DNA from: Candidatus Sulfurimonas marisnigri
GTDB taxonomy: Bacteria > Campylobacterota > Campylobacteria > Campylobacterales > Sulfurimonadaceae
Assembly (NCBI RefSeq): GCF_015265475.1
Contig: NZ_CP054493.1
Location: forward strand, 1,612,001-1,676,000
Direction: 5' to 3'
Length of the DNA stretch: 64,000 bases
The notes below the pieces were generated by a model, which was not told the DNA's origin, searched no databases, and worked only from the letters and a program-made list of their open reading frames with translations. Below are positions 35,238 through 47,031 of this stretch, piece after piece (positions within the stretch are counted from its first letter, which is position 1; each line of letters starts with the position of its first letter). Position numbers and translations under genes: made by a program.

Positions 35238-35932
35238 AATCTGCTCCCTATCAACTTTTCAAAATCTTTAATATCTTGTTCATATCCAACAACAACAAAA
35301 ATGTCACCGCTTTTAATTATATGGTGTTTTTCCTTCGATGAGTATATAAACTCGCTACTCATATCATCATGTACAATAGAAATAACGATTATTCCATGCT
35401 CCCTGCTCCAATCTATATCTGCCGGGTATTTACCCTCGAAAAAATTATTGTTTTCAACTGCTATTTGAGCTATTTTTAAATCACTTTTTTCATATAAAAT
35501 ATTGTGCAATACCTCTGTAACTATTGGTTTTTCAAGCATCTCTACAATAATATTCGCAGTAGTCTGCGTAGTTGGAATAACTCTTGTTGCCCCCGCTAAA
35601 GTAAGTTTGTCTGTACTCTCTTTATCTTCTGCTAAAGCGACTATTGTCAAATCTTTAAACGAGTCTCGCAGTGAAATAGTTAAAAATATATTTTCTGCCA
35701 TATCCTCAAGAACACAAAACGCAACACAATCATCTATATCAACAATAGTGCTTAAATCATCCCAATTGTCACTCAAATCAAAACTATGTATTTTATAATT
35801 ATTCTGCTCTTTTAGCTCACTATATTCGCCTAATCTAAAAATGTATATATTTTTATAGTGTGCTGATATATTTTTTTCAATCTCAAAAGTGTAGTCGTTG
35901 TAGCCAAAAATCAGAGCACTTTTTTGTCTCAT
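35234..35932 (-). CDS. RCK (TrkA-N/TrkA-C) potassium regulatory protein
   Basis: A 232-residue soluble protein. The N-terminal half is a Rossmann-like TrkA-N domain without a clear GxGxxG ('ALIFGYNDYTFEIEKN'). The C-terminal half is a TrkA-C domain ('VENNNFFEGKYPADIDWS' to 'HIIKSGDIFVVVGYEQDI'). It overlaps the channel gene by four bases and gpsA by four, so it is made together with the channel and probably forms part of its cytoplasmic gating ring. Confidence 0.75.
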   Translation of the reverse strand: MRQKSALIFGYNDYTFEIEKNISAHYKNIYIFRLGEYSELKEQNNYKIHSFDLSDNWDDLSTIVDIDDCVAFCVLEDMAENIFLTISLRDSFKDLTIVALAEDKESTDKLTLAGATRVIPTTQTTANIIVEMLEKPIVTEVLHNILYEKSDLKIAQIAVENNNFFEGKYPADIDWSREHGIIVISIVHDDMSSEFIYSSKEKHHIIKSGDIFVVVGYEQDIKDFEKLIGSRL

Positions 35933-37485
35933 TTTTTACCCTTATTATTCAATGAGTTGCTAAACTCCTTTATAAACTGTATATTTCCTATTACAAGAAG
36001 ATAATCGCCAACTTCTAAAACTGTGCTGTCAATAGGATTAAATAAAAATCTTTTTATACTCTTTTTATATATTCCCAAAAGTATAACCCTATACTTTTTA
36101 TTATGCAAATCACCAACGGTTATAAAATTACTTAGAACTCTATCGCTTACAAGAATCTCTTGCATATCAATACCGTTAAAGTTTGAACGTAAAGCATGGA
36201 TTGCTTCAAATGCAACTGGCTGACCAACAAACTCTTTAGCGACTATCCCAACCAACTCTTTTTCATAAATAAGTTCATTAACACCTGCAAATATTAACTT
36301 GTTTCTATTGCTCTTATTTTTTAAAACAGACAATATAAACACTTCCTTGTTAAAGGAGCGAACAGTTAATGCTGTATACACATTTTCTACATCGCTATAA
36401 CTTAAGCAGATAATTGCTTTTACTTGCGCTTGTATATTTATACGAAGTTTTCGGTAGCTCTCTGTAGCTCCTGGATCGTAATTTAGCACTACAAAACCAT
36501 CTTTACGTGCCGATTCAGCTTTTGAGAAATTTTCTTCTAAAATAATGACTCTATTTTTTATAGAAAGTTTTTTAGCAACCTCTTTTGATATATTTTCATA
36601 ACCGCAGATAAGATAAAACTCTTTTATTTTTTCTATATCGTCAATAAGTTTTGTGTCTTTTATCTCATCTAATTTTTCTGTAAATGCTGTAACTATAAGT
36701 GAAGTCGTAAATGAAAAGACTGCAATACCAGCAACTATAACAAACATCGACACTACTCTTCCAGGCTCCGTTATTGGAGTTATGTCTCCATAACCGACTG
36801 TTGATATTGTAACTATAGACCAATACAAGGCATCAAAAAGAGTCTTTATCTGTGAGTCTGGGCTGTTTGCTTCCATTACATAAATCAAAACAGATGAAAC
36901 AAAAATAATAATTGAAGCAAAGATTAGTAACGTAAAAAACTCAAACTTTTTTGCAGCAAGAACTGAAGCAAAAGTTTGAATACTTTTTGCATATCTAAAG
37001 AGCTTGAAAACTCTAAATAGTATAAAAATTCGAAGAAGTCTTAGTTCATGAAAAAATGGAATAATTGCCATTAAATCAATAATAGCTTTAATTGATAATA
37101 TATATCTAAATTTAATTTCAATTATCTCTTTTAAAGCATTGAAAAACTTAAATTTTTCCCCAAGCATAGTGCTGTGCTCACTTTGCTCAATAATAACTTG
37201 AGTTACGCTGCTACTAACCCAAAGCCTCAACATGTACTCAATAAAAAAGATTATAGATATGACATAGTTATTGAAAAAAAGAAGAGTGTCGTTAACATGT
37301 GACTTTACTTCTCGTATCAAAATTACAACACTTATAAAAATAAGAGTAATCATAAATAGGTCGAAATATCTTTTATATTTGTTGTTGCTGTTTTCTAATA
37401 AATTATAAAAAAAATGTTTATTTTTTGCATATTTTTCAGATGTATTTATATGGTATGCAGTATCGACCAGCAAACGCTTAAACAA
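35929..37485 (-). CDS. Voltage-gated-type potassium channel with RCK domain
   Basis: A 518-residue protein with six predicted helices in the voltage-gated channel layout. An arginine-spaced S4-like segment ('LRLLRIFILFRVFKLFRYAK') precedes the pore with the selectivity filter 'TVGYGD'. The cytoplasmic part from about 285 is an RCK unit: TrkA-N ('FYLICGYENISKEVAKKL') then TrkA-C ('VSDRVLSNFITVGDLHNKKYRVILLGI'). It likely conducts K+ under ligand control. The following gene encodes a second, separate RCK protein. Confidence 0.88.
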   Translation of the reverse strand: MFKRLLVDTAYHINTSEKYAKNKHFFYNLLENSNNKYKRYFDLFMITLIFISVVILIREVKSHVNDTLLFFNNYVISIIFFIEYMLRLWVSSSVTQVIIEQSEHSTMLGEKFKFFNALKEIIEIKFRYILSIKAIIDLMAIIPFFHELRLLRIFILFRVFKLFRYAKSIQTFASVLAAKKFEFFTLLIFASIIIFVSSVLIYVMEANSPDSQIKTLFDALYWSIVTISTVGYGDITPITEPGRVVSMFVIVAGIAVFSFTTSLIVTAFTEKLDEIKDTKLIDDIEKIKEFYLICGYENISKEVAKKLSIKNRVIILEENFSKAESARKDGFVVLNYDPGATESYRKLRINIQAQVKAIICLSYSDVENVYTALTVRSFNKEVFILSVLKNKSNRNKLIFAGVNELIYEKELVGIVAKEFVGQPVAFEAIHALRSNFNGIDMQEILVSDRVLSNFITVGDLHNKKYRVILLGIYKKSIKRFLFNPIDSTVLEVGDYLLVIGNIQFIKEFSNSLNNKGKK

Positions 37486-37491
37486 AACTAA

Positions 37492-38916
37492 TTATCCTAG
37501 TTTTGCTTTTAGCACTTCATTTACGGTTTTAGGATTTGCACTGCCCTTTGACTCTTTCATGACCTGTCCTACAAAGAAGCCAAAAAGTTTATCTTTACCG
37601 CCCCTATACTGCTCAGCCTTATCTTGGTTTGCAGCTATAATAGCGTCACATATAGCTTCAATTGCACCATTGTCACTAACTTGTTTTAGACCCAAAGCAT
37701 CAATAACACCGTCAACTTCAAGATTTTCAACCATAAGCCTGTCAAGTACCTCTTTTGCCGCTTTTCCACTTATGGTGCCGTCCTCAATTCTTTTCACCAA
37801 TTGCCCAAGTTTTTTAGCATCTACCGGTGAGTTTGTAATATTCATCTCCCCTTTTAGACGACCTTGAAGTTCTGTTGTAAGCCAAGTCAAGGCATTTTTT
37901 GCAGATATTTTCTCTTGCATCATTGCCTCAAAGAAGTGCGCCATCTCAACAGTAGAAGTTACAACACCCGCACTATACTCATTCATGCCATAATCTTTTA
38001 CAAATCTATCTCTCTTTTCATCTGGGAGTTCTGGTATTTGTGAGTATACAGCCATCATTTCATCAGTTACTACAGCTTTAAGTAGATCCGGCTCTGGGAA
38101 GTAACGGTAATCAGCAGCTTCCTCTTTACCACGCATAGAACGAGTCTCTTGCTTCGTTTGGTCAAACAATCTAGTCTCTTGAGCTATCTCTCGCTCATAT
38201 ACTCCATCTTCCCAAGCCTCGCTCTGACGAGCCACTTCCAGTTCAATCGCTTTTTGGATAAATTTAAATGAGTTTATATTTTTAACTTCAACACGAGTAT
38301 AAAGTTTTTCATCACCTTTTGGACGAATTGAGACATTTACATCAACACGAAATGACCCCTCTTGCATGTTCGCGTCACCGATATCTAAGTAACGAATTAT
38401 TGAGTGAAGTTTTTTTAGATAGAGGATAACTTCTTCTGCACTTCTCATATCAGGCTCAGATACTATCTCTAAAAGTGGAGTTCCTGCACGGTTTAAATCA
38501 ACTTTAGATATATCACCATCATGTATATTTTTTCCAGCATCAGCTTCGATATGAGCACGATTAATGCGGATAATTTTGTGACTTCCGTCTTCAAAGTCTA
38601 TTTGCAACTTTCCATGTTCAACAACAGGAGTGTAAAGCTGGGTAATCTGATAGGCAGTCGGACTATCTGGATAGAAGTAACTTTTTCTATCAAAGAAAGA
38701 TGTTCTATTAACGGTTCCATTTATAGCAGTTCCAAGCATAATAGACTTATGTAGAACTTCTTTATTTAGCACTGGCAGGGCACCTGGAAGAGCTAAACAA
38801 GTTGGACATGTATTTGTATTTTGTTTGTGATTGAAACTCGTAGGACACGAGCAAAAAAGTTTTGATTTTGTATTTAGTTGTACATGGACTTCGAGACCGA
38901 TAACTACTTCAAACAT
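37492..38916 (-). CDS. gatB: Aspartyl/glutamyl-tRNA amidotransferase subunit B
   Basis: Subunit of GatCAB, which converts Glu-tRNA-Gln (and Asp-tRNA-Asn) to the amidated form; needed because most Campylobacterota lack GlnRS or AsnRS. At 474 residues it is full length. It starts '[22 protein letters not shown]' with zinc cysteines ('FCSC', 'CPTCLALPG'), '[19 protein letters not shown]' and the C-terminal tail domain '[11 protein letters not shown]...[17 protein letters not shown]'. gatA and gatC are not in the window. Confidence 0.96.
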   Translation of the reverse strand: MFEVVIGLEVHVQLNTKSKLFCSCPTSFNHKQNTNTCPTCLALPGALPVLNKEVLHKSIMLGTAINGTVNRTSFFDRKSYFYPDSPTAYQITQLYTPVVEHGKLQIDFEDGSHKIIRINRAHIEADAGKNIHDGDISKVDLNRAGTPLLEIVSEPDMRSAEEVILYLKKLHSIIRYLDIGDANMQEGSFRVDVNVSIRPKGDEKLYTRVEVKNINSFKFIQKAIELEVARQSEAWEDGVYEREIAQETRLFDQTKQETRSMRGKEEAADYRYFPEPDLLKAVVTDEMMAVYSQIPELPDEKRDRFVKDYGMNEYSAGVVTSTVEMAHFFEAMMQEKISAKNALTWLTTELQGRLKGEMNITNSPVDAKKLGQLVKRIEDGTISGKAAKEVLDRLMVENLEVDGVIDALGLKQVSDNGAIEAICDAIIAANQDKAEQYRGGKDKLFGFFVGQVMKESKGSANPKTVNEVLKAKLG

Positions 38917-39020
38917 AAGTTTCCTTAGATAAAATTCATAATATTAAGGGTACATTTTACCTAATTAAAGCTTTTAACTCTCATAAAGTCAAAATATCTT
39001 AATTAACTATAGCAATATTT

Positions 39021-39278
39021 TTAATTTAGTTTTAAAATATTCTCTAGCAGCATTGTTTGTTTTTTAGCTTCTTCGAGTCTTTGCCTATTTATAGAAAAAG
39101 CATCTAGAGATAAAGTCATAAAAAGTGAAATAACTATGAAAAATATTGTGCAGAAAATGGCTAAGCCTAAGCCTAGAAAAAGAAAAGAATTGAAAACTAT
39201 TAGAGAACCAAAGAGCAATATAGCCCATGATGCTCCAAGCAAAAAGCTTATAATTCTATCGAATTTATCTTTTTGCAT
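39021..39278 (-). CDS. Small two-helix membrane protein after atpB
   Basis: An 85-residue protein with two hydrophobic helices (about 10-30 and 33-56) and a charged C-terminal tail ('NRQRLEEAKKQTMLLENILKLN'). I do not recognise a family. It begins 15 bases after the atpB stop and is probably transcribed with it; Campylobacter also has a small membrane protein gene near atpB. A role in ATP synthase assembly would be a guess. Confidence 0.55.
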   Translation of the reverse strand: MQKDKFDRIISFLLGASWAILLFGSLIVFNSFLFLGLGLAIFCTIFFIVISLFMTLSLDAFSINRQRLEEAKKQTMLLENILKLN

Positions 39279-39293
39279 ATTTATTAGTTGTGA

Positions 39294-39968
39294 CTAGTGA
39301 TCGTCAACCGCTACAGCACCACCAAGGTAAACATACGTAAGCATCATAAAGATGAACGCTTGCAAGAAAGCCATAAATGTAAGAAGTGCAAATGGAATCA
39401 TAGGTAACACCCATGGAGCAAGCATTAAGATTACCATCAAGAACATATCATCACCTTTAACATTACCGAAAAGACGGAAGCTAAGGGATACTAAACGAGA
39501 AAAGTGAGAAACGATTTCTATTGGGAACATTAACCAATACAGCCACCAAACTGGACCCATAAAGTGTTTGAAGTACTTTATAACACCTTGCTCTTTTATA
39601 CCAACATAGTTGTAATAAACAAATACTGATAAAGCCAATGTCAAAGGCATTTCTAAAAATGCAGTTGGAGCTTCAAAGCCTGGCACTACACCTATGAGGT
39701 TAGCAATACCAACAAAAAGACCGATAGTAGCAACTAGTGCTACGTATTTACGAGCTTTTTCTTCGCCCATAACATCTGTTCCCATCTTAAGAACACCAGA
39801 GATGTATGCTTCCAAAACATTTTGAGTTCCTCTTGGAACCATTTGAAGATTAGACATTGCAATCTTAACAAGCATTAAAGCTATACCTGCTGATAAAAGC
39901 ATGTGCGTCATGTAGATAAAAGTCTTATCGTGAGATAATAAACCGAAAAATGTGAACAATTCACCCAT
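39294..39968 (-). CDS. atpB: F0F1 ATP synthase subunit a
   Basis: Membrane subunit that forms the proton half-channels of F0. I choose ATG 39968 (224 residues): it has GGGAG seven bases upstream and gives the usual '[10 protein letters not shown]' start, whereas the longer frame to 40010 runs over this ribosome-binding site. Several helices are visible, with the essential arginine in '[15 protein letters not shown]' and the final '[17 protein letters not shown]'. As usual in Campylobacterota it stands apart from the other atp genes. Confidence 0.93.
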   Translation of the reverse strand: MGELFTFFGLLSHDKTFIYMTHMLLSAGIALMLVKIAMSNLQMVPRGTQNVLEAYISGVLKMGTDVMGEEKARKYVALVATIGLFVGIANLIGVVPGFEAPTAFLEMPLTLALSVFVYYNYVGIKEQGVIKYFKHFMGPVWWLYWLMFPIEIVSHFSRLVSLSFRLFGNVKGDDMFLMVILMLAPWVLPMIPFALLTFMAFLQAFIFMMLTYVYLGGAVAVDDH

Positions 39969-40057
39969 AGGTGTACTCCCTGTCTTAAATAATTGAGGCA
40001 TTATATTCAAAGTTGGATTAAACTTTTATAATACCGCCTATAAATTATGTAATTTTT

Positions 40058-41089
40058 TTATTTTTGTTTAATCTTTGGCTTTACATCTTTAGCTGTATAG
40101 TTCTTATTTGCAATACTTTCTAAAAATACTGTTGCGTAAGAACCTTTTGGAAGTGTAAAAGAAATCTTTAGTTTTGTTTCTTTTCTAATATACTTACATT
40201 CTATATCTTTTGGATATATTAGTGCTTCTCTTCTATAGCCTTTTTCTTGTAAAAACTCATCATCGTACTTTTTTTCTATCTCTCTTGCTTCATCTCTTGC
40301 ACGAAAAGTATCTCTACCGCACAAAAGCCCAGTAGGAACAAGTTTTTTACTTTCGAATTCTCTTGTTGGCATAATTTTGGGAGTAGATAAGTCACCCTTA
40401 TTATCTTGATATACATCTCCATCAAGTAGTAAAAATTTACCATCATTTTTTTCACGTGATAGCTCTACTCTCTCTCGCAGCCAGTCATTAAAAAATGTAC
40501 TCTGATAAATAGAAATTAAAAAGTTTTTAATCTTTGTATCTTCTATAAATATTTCCCCTTTTATCATCTCCTCTGCTTGTTTTATTGAGTCGTTATCACG
40601 CCCAAATCTTTGGTAACCAAAGTAGTTAGGTAAACCATTTTTAGCAATTTTTCGTGCACACTTCTCAATCTTACCTGAATCAATATTATCAACAAAATGT
40701 AAATTTATACTAAATCTGTTGCCACATAAATCACCCATTCTAATAGAGTGGGAGTGTCTTATTGTCTTTAATATCTTAATCTGTTTATGGTGGAACTTTT
40801 TAAGCATCTTTTCATATGAAGCGTCAACAGATATGTACTGCGTTGTTGTTGCATGTTTGTCTTTTAATCCAGCATAACCAATCTTTTGTGCAGGAATACC
40901 AAAGTACTCTGCAAAAATCGCTACCATGTCCCAAGTTGTAAGTTCAACTTTTTTTACATGTATAATTAAGTAGTTTCCTTTGCCCTTGAACTCTGTGCAC
41001 ATAACTTCATCAACCATAAAATCATCAGGTGTTTGGAAGAACTTAAAACTTATATCTTGTGTAGTATCTAAATATTCTCTTTTTCTCAT
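40058..41089 (-). CDS. truD: tRNA pseudouridine(13) synthase TruD
   Basis: Isomerises U13 of tRNA-Glu to pseudouridine. The 343 residues include the catalytic aspartate segment 'IGYAGLKDKHATTTQYIS', 'RHSHSIRMGDLCGNRFSI' and 'GLPNYFGYQRFGRDNDS'. It overlaps ribF by four bases, forming an operon ligA-tlyA-ribF-truD in which three of four genes act on nucleic acids. Confidence 0.93.
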   Translation of the reverse strand: MRKREYLDTTQDISFKFFQTPDDFMVDEVMCTEFKGKGNYLIIHVKKVELTTWDMVAIFAEYFGIPAQKIGYAGLKDKHATTTQYISVDASYEKMLKKFHHKQIKILKTIRHSHSIRMGDLCGNRFSINLHFVDNIDSGKIEKCARKIAKNGLPNYFGYQRFGRDNDSIKQAEEMIKGEIFIEDTKIKNFLISIYQSTFFNDWLRERVELSREKNDGKFLLLDGDVYQDNKGDLSTPKIMPTREFESKKLVPTGLLCGRDTFRARDEAREIEKKYDDEFLQEKGYRREALIYPKDIECKYIRKETKLKISFTLPKGSYATVFLESIANKNYTAKDVKPKIKQK

Positions 41090-41896
41090 AATTGCAAAAA
41101 CTTTAATTCTTTTGAAGCGACAAATATATCTTTGTTTATCGCTTTTTTGAGCTCATCAAGTGACTCAAACTTTTTGTTGTCTCTTATAAAAGAGACAAAA
41201 CTAATTCTTGCTTTGTCGCTACATGTAACTTCGCCGTCAAGTATATGAGACTCAATAGCAAAACTTCCATCTGTAGTTACGCGGTGCCCCACAAATGAGA
41301 CTGATGGATGATAATGTTCTTCATCATCTATTCTAGTAAGAGTAGCATAAACTCCCTCTTTTGGAGTAAGAAAACCTTCTGCTTCTATATTTATAGTCGC
41401 TACCAACTCTTTTTTTCCTATACCTTGACCTTTAACTATTTTACCTTTAATAGTGTAATTATGCCCTAAAAATGCGTTTGCACCTTTAATATCGCCTATA
41501 CTTACTTTTTGTCTGATTTTATGTGAATGAATAGAGTCACCATTTAAAGTCACCTCATCAACAACTTTAACATCTCCAGTAAAAAGTATTTTTAAGTCAT
41601 CAAAAGAGTATTTTCTGTTTTTTCCAAAGTGAAAGTCATATCCAACAACTATTTTGTCTAATTTTGGAAACTTATCTTTTAAAAAGCCTATAAACTCTTC
41701 CCCACTCAAATGACGAATATCATCTAACTTAAGATAAAATATAGGATAGTGAGAAAAGTTCTCACGCTCATACTTTGGAGTTAAGTTTGCATAACCTGTC
41801 TCAATTACAACAATAGTCCCACTCTTATCAAGCTCCGCAAAAAGGTGTTGATGTCCTATATGCATACCATCAAAACCGCCGATGGCTATTGCACGA

Positions 41897-41925
<29 letters not shown>
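41086..41925 (-). CDS. ribF: Bifunctional riboflavin kinase/FAD synthetase
   Basis: Makes FMN and FAD from riboflavin. The N-terminal FAD synthetase domain has 'AIGGFDGMHIGHQHL' (HxGH-type nucleotidyl-transfer motif) and 'KIVVGYDFHFGKNRKY'. The C-terminal flavokinase domain has 'KGQGIGKKELVATINIE' and 'KEGVYATL'. At 279 residues it is a little shorter than the usual 300-310. It overlaps the end of the tlyA gene by 29 bases. Confidence 0.92.
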
Positions 41926-44561
<2,636 letters not shown>

Positions 44562-44580
44562 TTATCTTAATCTTTCTAAA

Positions 44581-45090
44581 TTAATCTTCCAATACTTTAA
44601 CTTTAAGAAGTATCTCTTCTCCTTGTTTAAACTCTGCATGTATTAAATAAGCCTCTTTTAGGTTGTCATTAGATTTGTAGACTCTAAAACTATCCACTTC
44701 ACCTAAAGAATCTATGCTAAAAACACTATCTTGGTTTAATGGGTACTCTTTAAACTCTTGTAAAGATTCCAATCTGTAAAGCTTAGACTCTTTAACTATG
44801 TATGCGACATAAGGGTTGTATTTTCTATGCAAAGAGTTTGAACTTTGCATAAAAACAACATCTACATGTGAATCTTGATTTATGATATTTACTTTCTTAT
44901 CAAGAGCTAAAGAGAAGTCTAAAAACACAACTCTTTTCTTCAATTGTTGGCTTTTTATAATATTTAACTCTTTTTTTAAAAAGTAATTTGAACTGTTTAA
45001 CGAGGCATAACTTTTATATAAAAAAACCATCATAATTGATAAAATAGTTACTGAGATTAACATCTCAATAAGAGTAAAAGCTTTTCTCAT
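44581..45090 (-). CDS. gspJ: Type II secretion pseudopilin (GspJ-like)
   Basis: A 169-residue prepilin-type protein: short leader 'MRKA', then 'FTLIEMLISVTILSIMM' with the conserved Glu at +5, and a C-terminal soluble domain. It is last in the gsp locus, directly after the gspI-like gene with a four-base overlap, the usual I-J order, so it is probably the minor pseudopilin J of the tip complex. The identity among minor pseudopilins is inferred from order and size. Confidence 0.7.
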   Translation of the reverse strand: MRKAFTLIEMLISVTILSIMMVFLYKSYASLNSSNYFLKKELNIIKSQQLKKRVVFLDFSLALDKKVNIINQDSHVDVVFMQSSNSLHRKYNPYVAYIVKESKLYRLESLQEFKEYPLNQDSVFSIDSLGEVDSFRVYKSNDNLKEAYLIHAEFKQGEEILLKVKVLED

Positions 45091-45521
45091 TGGATTCTAA
45101 GTCTCAACAGTCCACTAGAAGAAGTGTCAGTTATAAGTATAGTCTTACCTATCTCAAAAATCAAACTTGAGTTTACTAGCTTATCTTCATTATTTACATC
45201 TTCTATCTCAGCAGACTCACTCATATCAATACTCTCAAGGACTTGATAAATCACTTTCATCTTGCTCTCTTTAAATCTTCGCCTTAAATCATCTTCAACA
45301 TCAAAATCATATATAAGCTTATCCAATGTAACTGTTTTATTTTCAAACCCATAATTTTTATTTGCAATTAAAAATGAGGAAAACTGACTTACTGCAACTT
45401 TTCTACCAAGCTCTAAGAATATATGTGAACTATTTCCCTTCATCTGGAAAAGAGCCGCTATTACTACTGAAATAATTACTACAGAAACCATAACTTCAAT
45501 CAATGTAAAGCCTTTACGCAT
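45087..45521 (-). CDS. gspI: Type II secretion pseudopilin (GspI-like)
   Basis: A minor pseudopilin of 144 residues from ATG 45521, which gives the textbook leader 'MRKG' before 'FTLIEVMVSVVIISVV'. The longer frame to 45548 would add nine residues inside gspE and an atypical leader. The start overlaps the gspE stop by eight bases. The Gly at -1 is the canonical prepilin-peptidase site, unlike the Ala in most pilins of this locus. Probably pseudopilin I by order. Confidence 0.7.
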   Translation of the reverse strand: MRKGFTLIEVMVSVVIISVVIAALFQMKGNSSHIFLELGRKVAVSQFSSFLIANKNYGFENKTVTLDKLIYDFDVEDDLRRRFKESKMKVIYQVLESIDMSESAEIEDVNNEDKLVNSSLIFEIGKTILITDTSSSGLLRLRIQ

Positions 45522-47031
45522 TTCCCAATCCGATACGAATCGCTTCATCTAAAGATGTTTCTCCATTATATAACATTTCTGAGAGTTGAAAAGAAATAGT
45601 CTTAAGTCCATCAGCTTCTAGTGCTATTTTAATCGTATGCTCATCTGTAGTACTTTTCAACAAGTCTTTTATTTTATCATTCATTATTAAAAGCTCACCT
45701 ATGGAACGACGACCGGAATAACCGCTGTAATTACAACTTTTACACCCTTTTGCCTTAAATATTTTTGCATTTACTTGTAATCTATAATCTTCTGCAAAAT
45801 TTTCTGCTAAAGCATCCTCAACTTTACACTCCTCGCACAAAACACGGATCAATCTTTGAGCAAGAACTCCCAAAAGTGAAGAGGAAATCAAGAAAGGTTC
45901 TACCGACATATCTGCAAGTCTTGAGATAGTCGCAGCAGCAGAGTTGGTGTGTAGGGTAGAAAATACCAAGTGACCGGTTAGAGCCGCACGAATTGCTATA
46001 GCGGCTGTCTCTTCATCACGAATTTCACCTATCATTATGACATCTGGATCTTGTCTAAGTATGGAGCGAAGAGCTGAAGCGAATGTGAGCCCTACCTTCT
46101 CATTTACCTGAATCTGAGCAATATTGTCCGACTTGTACTCAACCGGGTCTTCAACTGTTATAAGGTTTTTTTCAGGCGATTCAACTTCACGTAAGAAGGA
46201 GTGAAGAGAAGTTGTTTTACCACTACCAGTTGGTCCTGTTACTAAAATAATTCCATGAGAAGATCGAAGCAGTTTTTTTACATCCTCTACTAGTTCGCTG
46301 CAAAATCCAAGTTCATTTATTTGTGGAATTTGAGAACTTTGCATCAGAAGTCTCATAACAACTCTCTCGCCATAAAATGTTGGCAAAACAGAAACACGAA
46401 TGTCTAAAGTCTCTCCGGCAATTTTTATCTGTGTTCGCCCATCTTGCGGGATTCTCTTTTCGGAAATATCAAGGTTTGAAATAACTTTTATACGACTAAT
46501 AATAAGGTTAACAACTTTTTTGTCTAAATCGGCATTTTTACTCAACATGCCATCTATTCTAAACCTGACTTCTCCCCGTTTTTCTTGGACTTCTATATGA
46601 ATATCTGAAGCCCGTTTTTTTATAGCCTGATAAAACAGAGCATTTACAAACTTAATAATTGGAGCAGACTCTTCTGAGGTTAAAATATCTGATGAAGTTC
46701 TTAAAAAGTCTGTTAAAGATATATCTTCATCTTCACCCTCTTCACTAGAATCTTCTTTCATTGTCTCTATTGCTTTGTCTGTACGAAGTTCTAAAAAACG
46801 GTTATATAGCCTGTCATAAGAGTCCTCATCTAGCATTTTTATAGGATATTTATTCTGTAGTTTTGTATAATAATTACTAGCTTCTACTAAATATCGCTCA
46901 CAGACCAGAGCACAGACTTCATTGTCAATTTCACTAAACAGAAGATAATTTTTAACACTTATATCAGTATCTAACTCCCACGGCTCATTAACATAGAGTT
47001 TTAGATTATGAAGAGGCTCTAAGTTTAACAA
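45514..47031 (-). CDS. gspE: Type II secretion ATPase GspE
   Basis: Cytoplasmic motor ATPase of the type II secretion system. The 505 residues hold an N-terminal domain for GspL contact (to about 120), Walker A 'GPTGSGKTTSLHS', an Asp box with 'ITVEDPVEYK', Walker B 'VIMIGEIRDEETA', His box 'GHLVFSTLHTNSA' and the four-cysteine zinc element ('CEEC...CKSC'). It begins one base after gspD ends. A PilB is an alternative, but the gspC/D/K/L context decides. Confidence 0.93.
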   Translation of the reverse strand: MLNLEPLHNLKLYVNEPWELDTDISVKNYLLFSEIDNEVCALVCERYLVEASNYYTKLQNKYPIKMLDEDSYDRLYNRFLELRTDKAIETMKEDSSEEGEDEDISLTDFLRTSSDILTSEESAPIIKFVNALFYQAIKKRASDIHIEVQEKRGEVRFRIDGMLSKNADLDKKVVNLIISRIKVISNLDISEKRIPQDGRTQIKIAGETLDIRVSVLPTFYGERVVMRLLMQSSQIPQINELGFCSELVEDVKKLLRSSHGIILVTGPTGSGKTTSLHSFLREVESPEKNLITVEDPVEYKSDNIAQIQVNEKVGLTFASALRSILRQDPDVIMIGEIRDEETAAIAIRAALTGHLVFSTLHTNSAAATISRLADMSVEPFLISSSLLGVLAQRLIRVLCEECKVEDALAENFAEDYRLQVNAKIFKAKGCKSCNYSGYSGRRSIGELLIMNDKIKDLLKSTTDEHTIKIALEADGLKTISFQLSEMLYNGETSLDEAIRIGLGNA

